From DATEJJ01 sp039649115 (lineage in GTDB: Bacteria > Actinomycetota > Actinomycetes > Mycobacteriales > Micromonosporaceae): 15,708 nt of DNA. This document shows, piece by piece, positions 14,173 through 15,708 of this stretch. The position numbers were made by a program, and so were the translations under genes. Position 1 is the first letter of the stretch. Each line of letters begins with the position of its first letter. The DNA is taken from assembly GCA_039649115.1 (NCBI GenBank), contig JBBWZQ010000011.1, forward strand, positions 1-15,708. Direction: 5' to 3'. The notes below the pieces were generated by a model that was not told the DNA's origin, ran no database searches, and worked only from the letters and a program-made list of their open reading frames with translations.

Positions 14173-15708
14173 GTGACTGTGGAGGATCCGATCTGGCCGC
14201 CGGACGAGATCGTGGCGGGACCGCGCGGGACCCCGCCGGACCCGCCCGACGGGGCCACGACCCCGCCGGCGCGGCCGGCCCCACCCGTGCCGGCATCCCA
14301 GCCGGCGCCCGAGCCGGTGCCGCAGCCGGTGCCACAGGCAGCCCAGCCGGTGCCGCAGACCGCGCCCGAGCCGGCGGCCCCGACCCACCCGGCGCCGCAG
14401 ACTCCGCCGCAGCCGGCGCCGTCGAACCATCCGGTGCCGCAGACACCGCCCCGGCCGGTGCCGTCTACCTATCCGGCGCCGCAGACACCGCCCCAGTCGG
14501 CGCCGTCCACCTACCCGGCGCCGCACACACCGCCCCAGCCGGCGCCGTCGACCTACCCGGTCGCGCCCGGGCACACGGTCCCGCCGGCGCTGTGGCCGCC
14601 GGCGACGGGTAACGGGCCGGCGCCCCAGCCGCGGCCACCGCAGCCAGGCACGGCAACCCCTCCGGCTGGACCTGCCGGCAACGGGGACCAGGCCGGCGCG
14701 GCACATTCGCCCTTCGGACCTCCCGGCACGCGCGACCAGACCGGCGCGGCCAACTCGCCCTACGGACCTCCCGGCACGCGCGACCAGACCGGCGCGCCCA
14801 ACTCGCCCTTCGGACCTCCCGGCGCGGGTGATCCTGCGGGTGTGGCGCACTCGCCGTGGGCGCAGCCGCCGCAGCCGCCACCGGGACCGCAGCCGTCGCC
14901 GGTGCCACCACCGGCGCCGCAGCCGCCACCGGCCCGCCTGGGACCGCTCCCGCCGCACCCGCCGGTACCCCCGAATGGTCCTGCCCCGACCGTGCACGCA
15001 CCGCAGCGGCCGGCACCACCGCAACCGGCCGGCCCGACTCCGAGCAGTCCGGCGCAGCCGCAGCCCTGGGCACCCGATCCGCTGATCCCGACCGCCGAGG
15101 AGTTCGCCCGGCGCAGAGCCGTCCGGCCGCCCGAGCCGGTGGCGCAGATGGGCATGCGCGGCGCGGTACGCAAGAGCACCTTCGGCCTGATCAAGTTGGC
15201 TCCGGGCGCGCACGAGCGCGAGGTCGGCCAGGACGTCGACACGATCCGGCGCAACTTCGGCGGTCTGCGCCAGGTGACGATCGTGAATCCCAAGGGTGGC
15301 GCGGGCAAGACCGTCGCGGTGCTCATGCTCGCGATGACGTTCGGCCAGAAGCGCGGCGGATATGTGCTGGCCTGGGACAACAACGAGACGCAGGGCACCC
15401 TGGGCATGCGCGCGCAGCAGGACTTCCACGCGCGCACCGTGCGTGACCTGCTCCGCGACCTCGACCACTTCCGCGGCGCCGGCGGCCGGGTCGGCGACCT
15501 GTCGCAGTACGTGCGGGCACAGGGCGAGGGCATGTTCGACGTGCTGGCCAGTGACGAGTCGGCGACGGGCGGTGAGATGCTCACGGCCGCCGCGTTCGCG
15601 GACCTCCGCGAGGTGGTCAGCCGGTTCTACAAGCTGATCATGGTGGACACCGGCAACAACGTGCGCGCGCAGAACTGGCAGGCGGCGATCGACGCGACCG
15701 ACCAGCTC
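14173..15708 (+). CDS. ParA/MinD-type ATPase with proline-rich repetitive N-terminus (EspI-like architecture), partial
   Basis: Only the first 512 residues are present; the gene runs off the right edge. Residues about 6-302 are rich in Pro, Ala, Gln and Gly and contain two tandem repeat blocks. From about 305 a globular part begins, with the deviant Walker A KGGAGKT (Lys374 to Thr380, signature lysine first), LAWDNNETQGTLG with Asp402, and RFYKLIMVDTGNN with Asp492. This is the ParA/MinD superfamily. From memory, mycobacterial EspI (Rv3876) of the ESX-1 type VII secretion locus has the same proline-rich plus ATPase layout and a similar SRFYNLVLADCG stretch. The start GTG 14173 is six bases after GGAGG; GTGs at 14167 and 14179 are less well spaced. 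The role, secretion-linked or partition-like, is unproven. Confidence 0.82.
   Translation, partial: MTVEDPIWPPDEIVAGPRGTPPDPPDGATTPPARPAPPVPASQPAPEPVPQPVPQAAQPVPQTAPEPAAPTHPAPQTPPQPAPSNHPVPQTPPRPVPSTYPAPQTPPQSAPSTYPAPHTPPQPAPSTYPVAPGHTVPPALWPPATGNGPAPQPRPPQPGTATPPAGPAGNGDQAGAAHSPFGPPGTRDQTGAANSPYGPPGTRDQTGAPNSPFGPPGAGDPAGVAHSPWAQPPQPPPGPQPSPVPPPAPQPPPARLGPLPPHPPVPPNGPAPTVHAPQRPAPPQPAGPTPSSPAQPQPWAPDPLIPTAEEFARRRAVRPPEPVAQMGMRGAVRKSTFGLIKLAPGAHEREVGQDVDTIRRNFGGLRQVTIVNPKGGAGKTVAVLMLAMTFGQKRGGYVLAWDNNETQGTLGMRAQQDFHARTVRDLLRDLDHFRGAGGRVGDLSQYVRAQGEGMFDVLASDESATGGEMLTAAAFADLREVVSRFYKLIMVDTGNNVRAQNWQAAIDATDQL
14389..14556 (+). repeat. Four tandem 42-bp units coding a 14-residue proline repeat
   Basis: The units start at 14389, 14431, 14473 and 14515. 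Each encodes a version of PAPQTPPQPAPSTY (variants begin PVPQ or PAPH, and end SNH or STY). The repeat is exact in phase and is followed directly by PVAPG. It lies in the low-complexity N-terminus of the ATPase. Confidence 0.85.
14677..14868 (+). repeat. Four tandem 48-bp units coding a 16-residue repeat
   Basis: The units start at 14677, 14725, 14773 and 14821. The consensus is GTRDQTGAANSPYGPP. Units 2 and 3 are almost identical at the DNA level, and units 1 and 4 have diverged (GNGDQAGAAHSPFGPP; GAGDPAGVAHSPWAQP). This indicates recent duplication by slippage or unequal crossing-over. Confidence 0.85.

Noticed and set aside
14389..14868. Tandem repeats as a possible CRISPR array
   Set aside because: The units are directly adjacent without unique spacers, vary between copies and are in frame within a proline-rich protein.

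Overview
The window is very GC-rich (roughly 70% or more by eye), with frequent GTG starts, 4-bp start/stop overlaps, a leaderless-type promoter and protein families typical of Actinobacteria. The closest feel is Micromonosporaceae or relatives. No tRNA, rRNA, CRISPR array or insertion sequence was found. Almost the whole window is coding.

Layout, left to right. (1) Purine block A: the start of purQ (cut by the window edge) and purS on the minus strand, divergent from purC on the plus strand, which converges on purB (minus). (2) A lipid block of about 7.8 kb: a FadA2-like thiolase (minus, its stop overlapping the purB start) divergent from a high-molecular-weight FabG4-like ketoreductase and an HtdX-like MaoC hydratase (plus). 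A hairpin separates these from a convergent tetR (minus). Divergent from tetR are an SCP2-domain protein, an acyl-CoA dehydrogenase and a FadD2/FadD12-like acyl-CoA synthetase (plus). (3) Purine block B: purD and purA on the minus strand, purD converging on the synthetase gene with overlapping 3' ends. (4) Divergent from purA: a diacylglycerol-kinase-like protein with degenerate motifs and an N-terminal cysteine cluster, then a large ParA/MinD-type ATPase with a proline-rich repetitive N-terminus (EspI-like architecture) that runs off the right edge.

How the genes work together. The purine genes supply PurS/PurQ (FGAM synthase subunits), PurC, PurB, PurD and PurA, covering parts of IMP synthesis and the AMP branch. 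The lipid block supplies one candidate enzyme for every step of a beta-oxidation-type cycle (CoA activation, dehydrogenation, hydration, 3-hydroxy/3-keto interconversion, thiolysis) plus a lipid-carrier fold. It uses MaoC and FabG4 families instead of a FadB-type multifunctional enzyme, so the cycle may run through (R)-3-hydroxyacyl-CoA, in either direction.

The most interesting signal is regulatory. A near-perfect 30-bp dyad lies between tetR and the SCP2 gene, and a related 27-bp sequence (20/27 identical without gaps) lies in the divergent thiolase/fabG4 promoter region. In both, the same motif position covers a TAnnnT -10 element. This predicts that the local TetR protein represses both lipid transcription units, and through the thiolase-purB overlap possibly affects purB as well.
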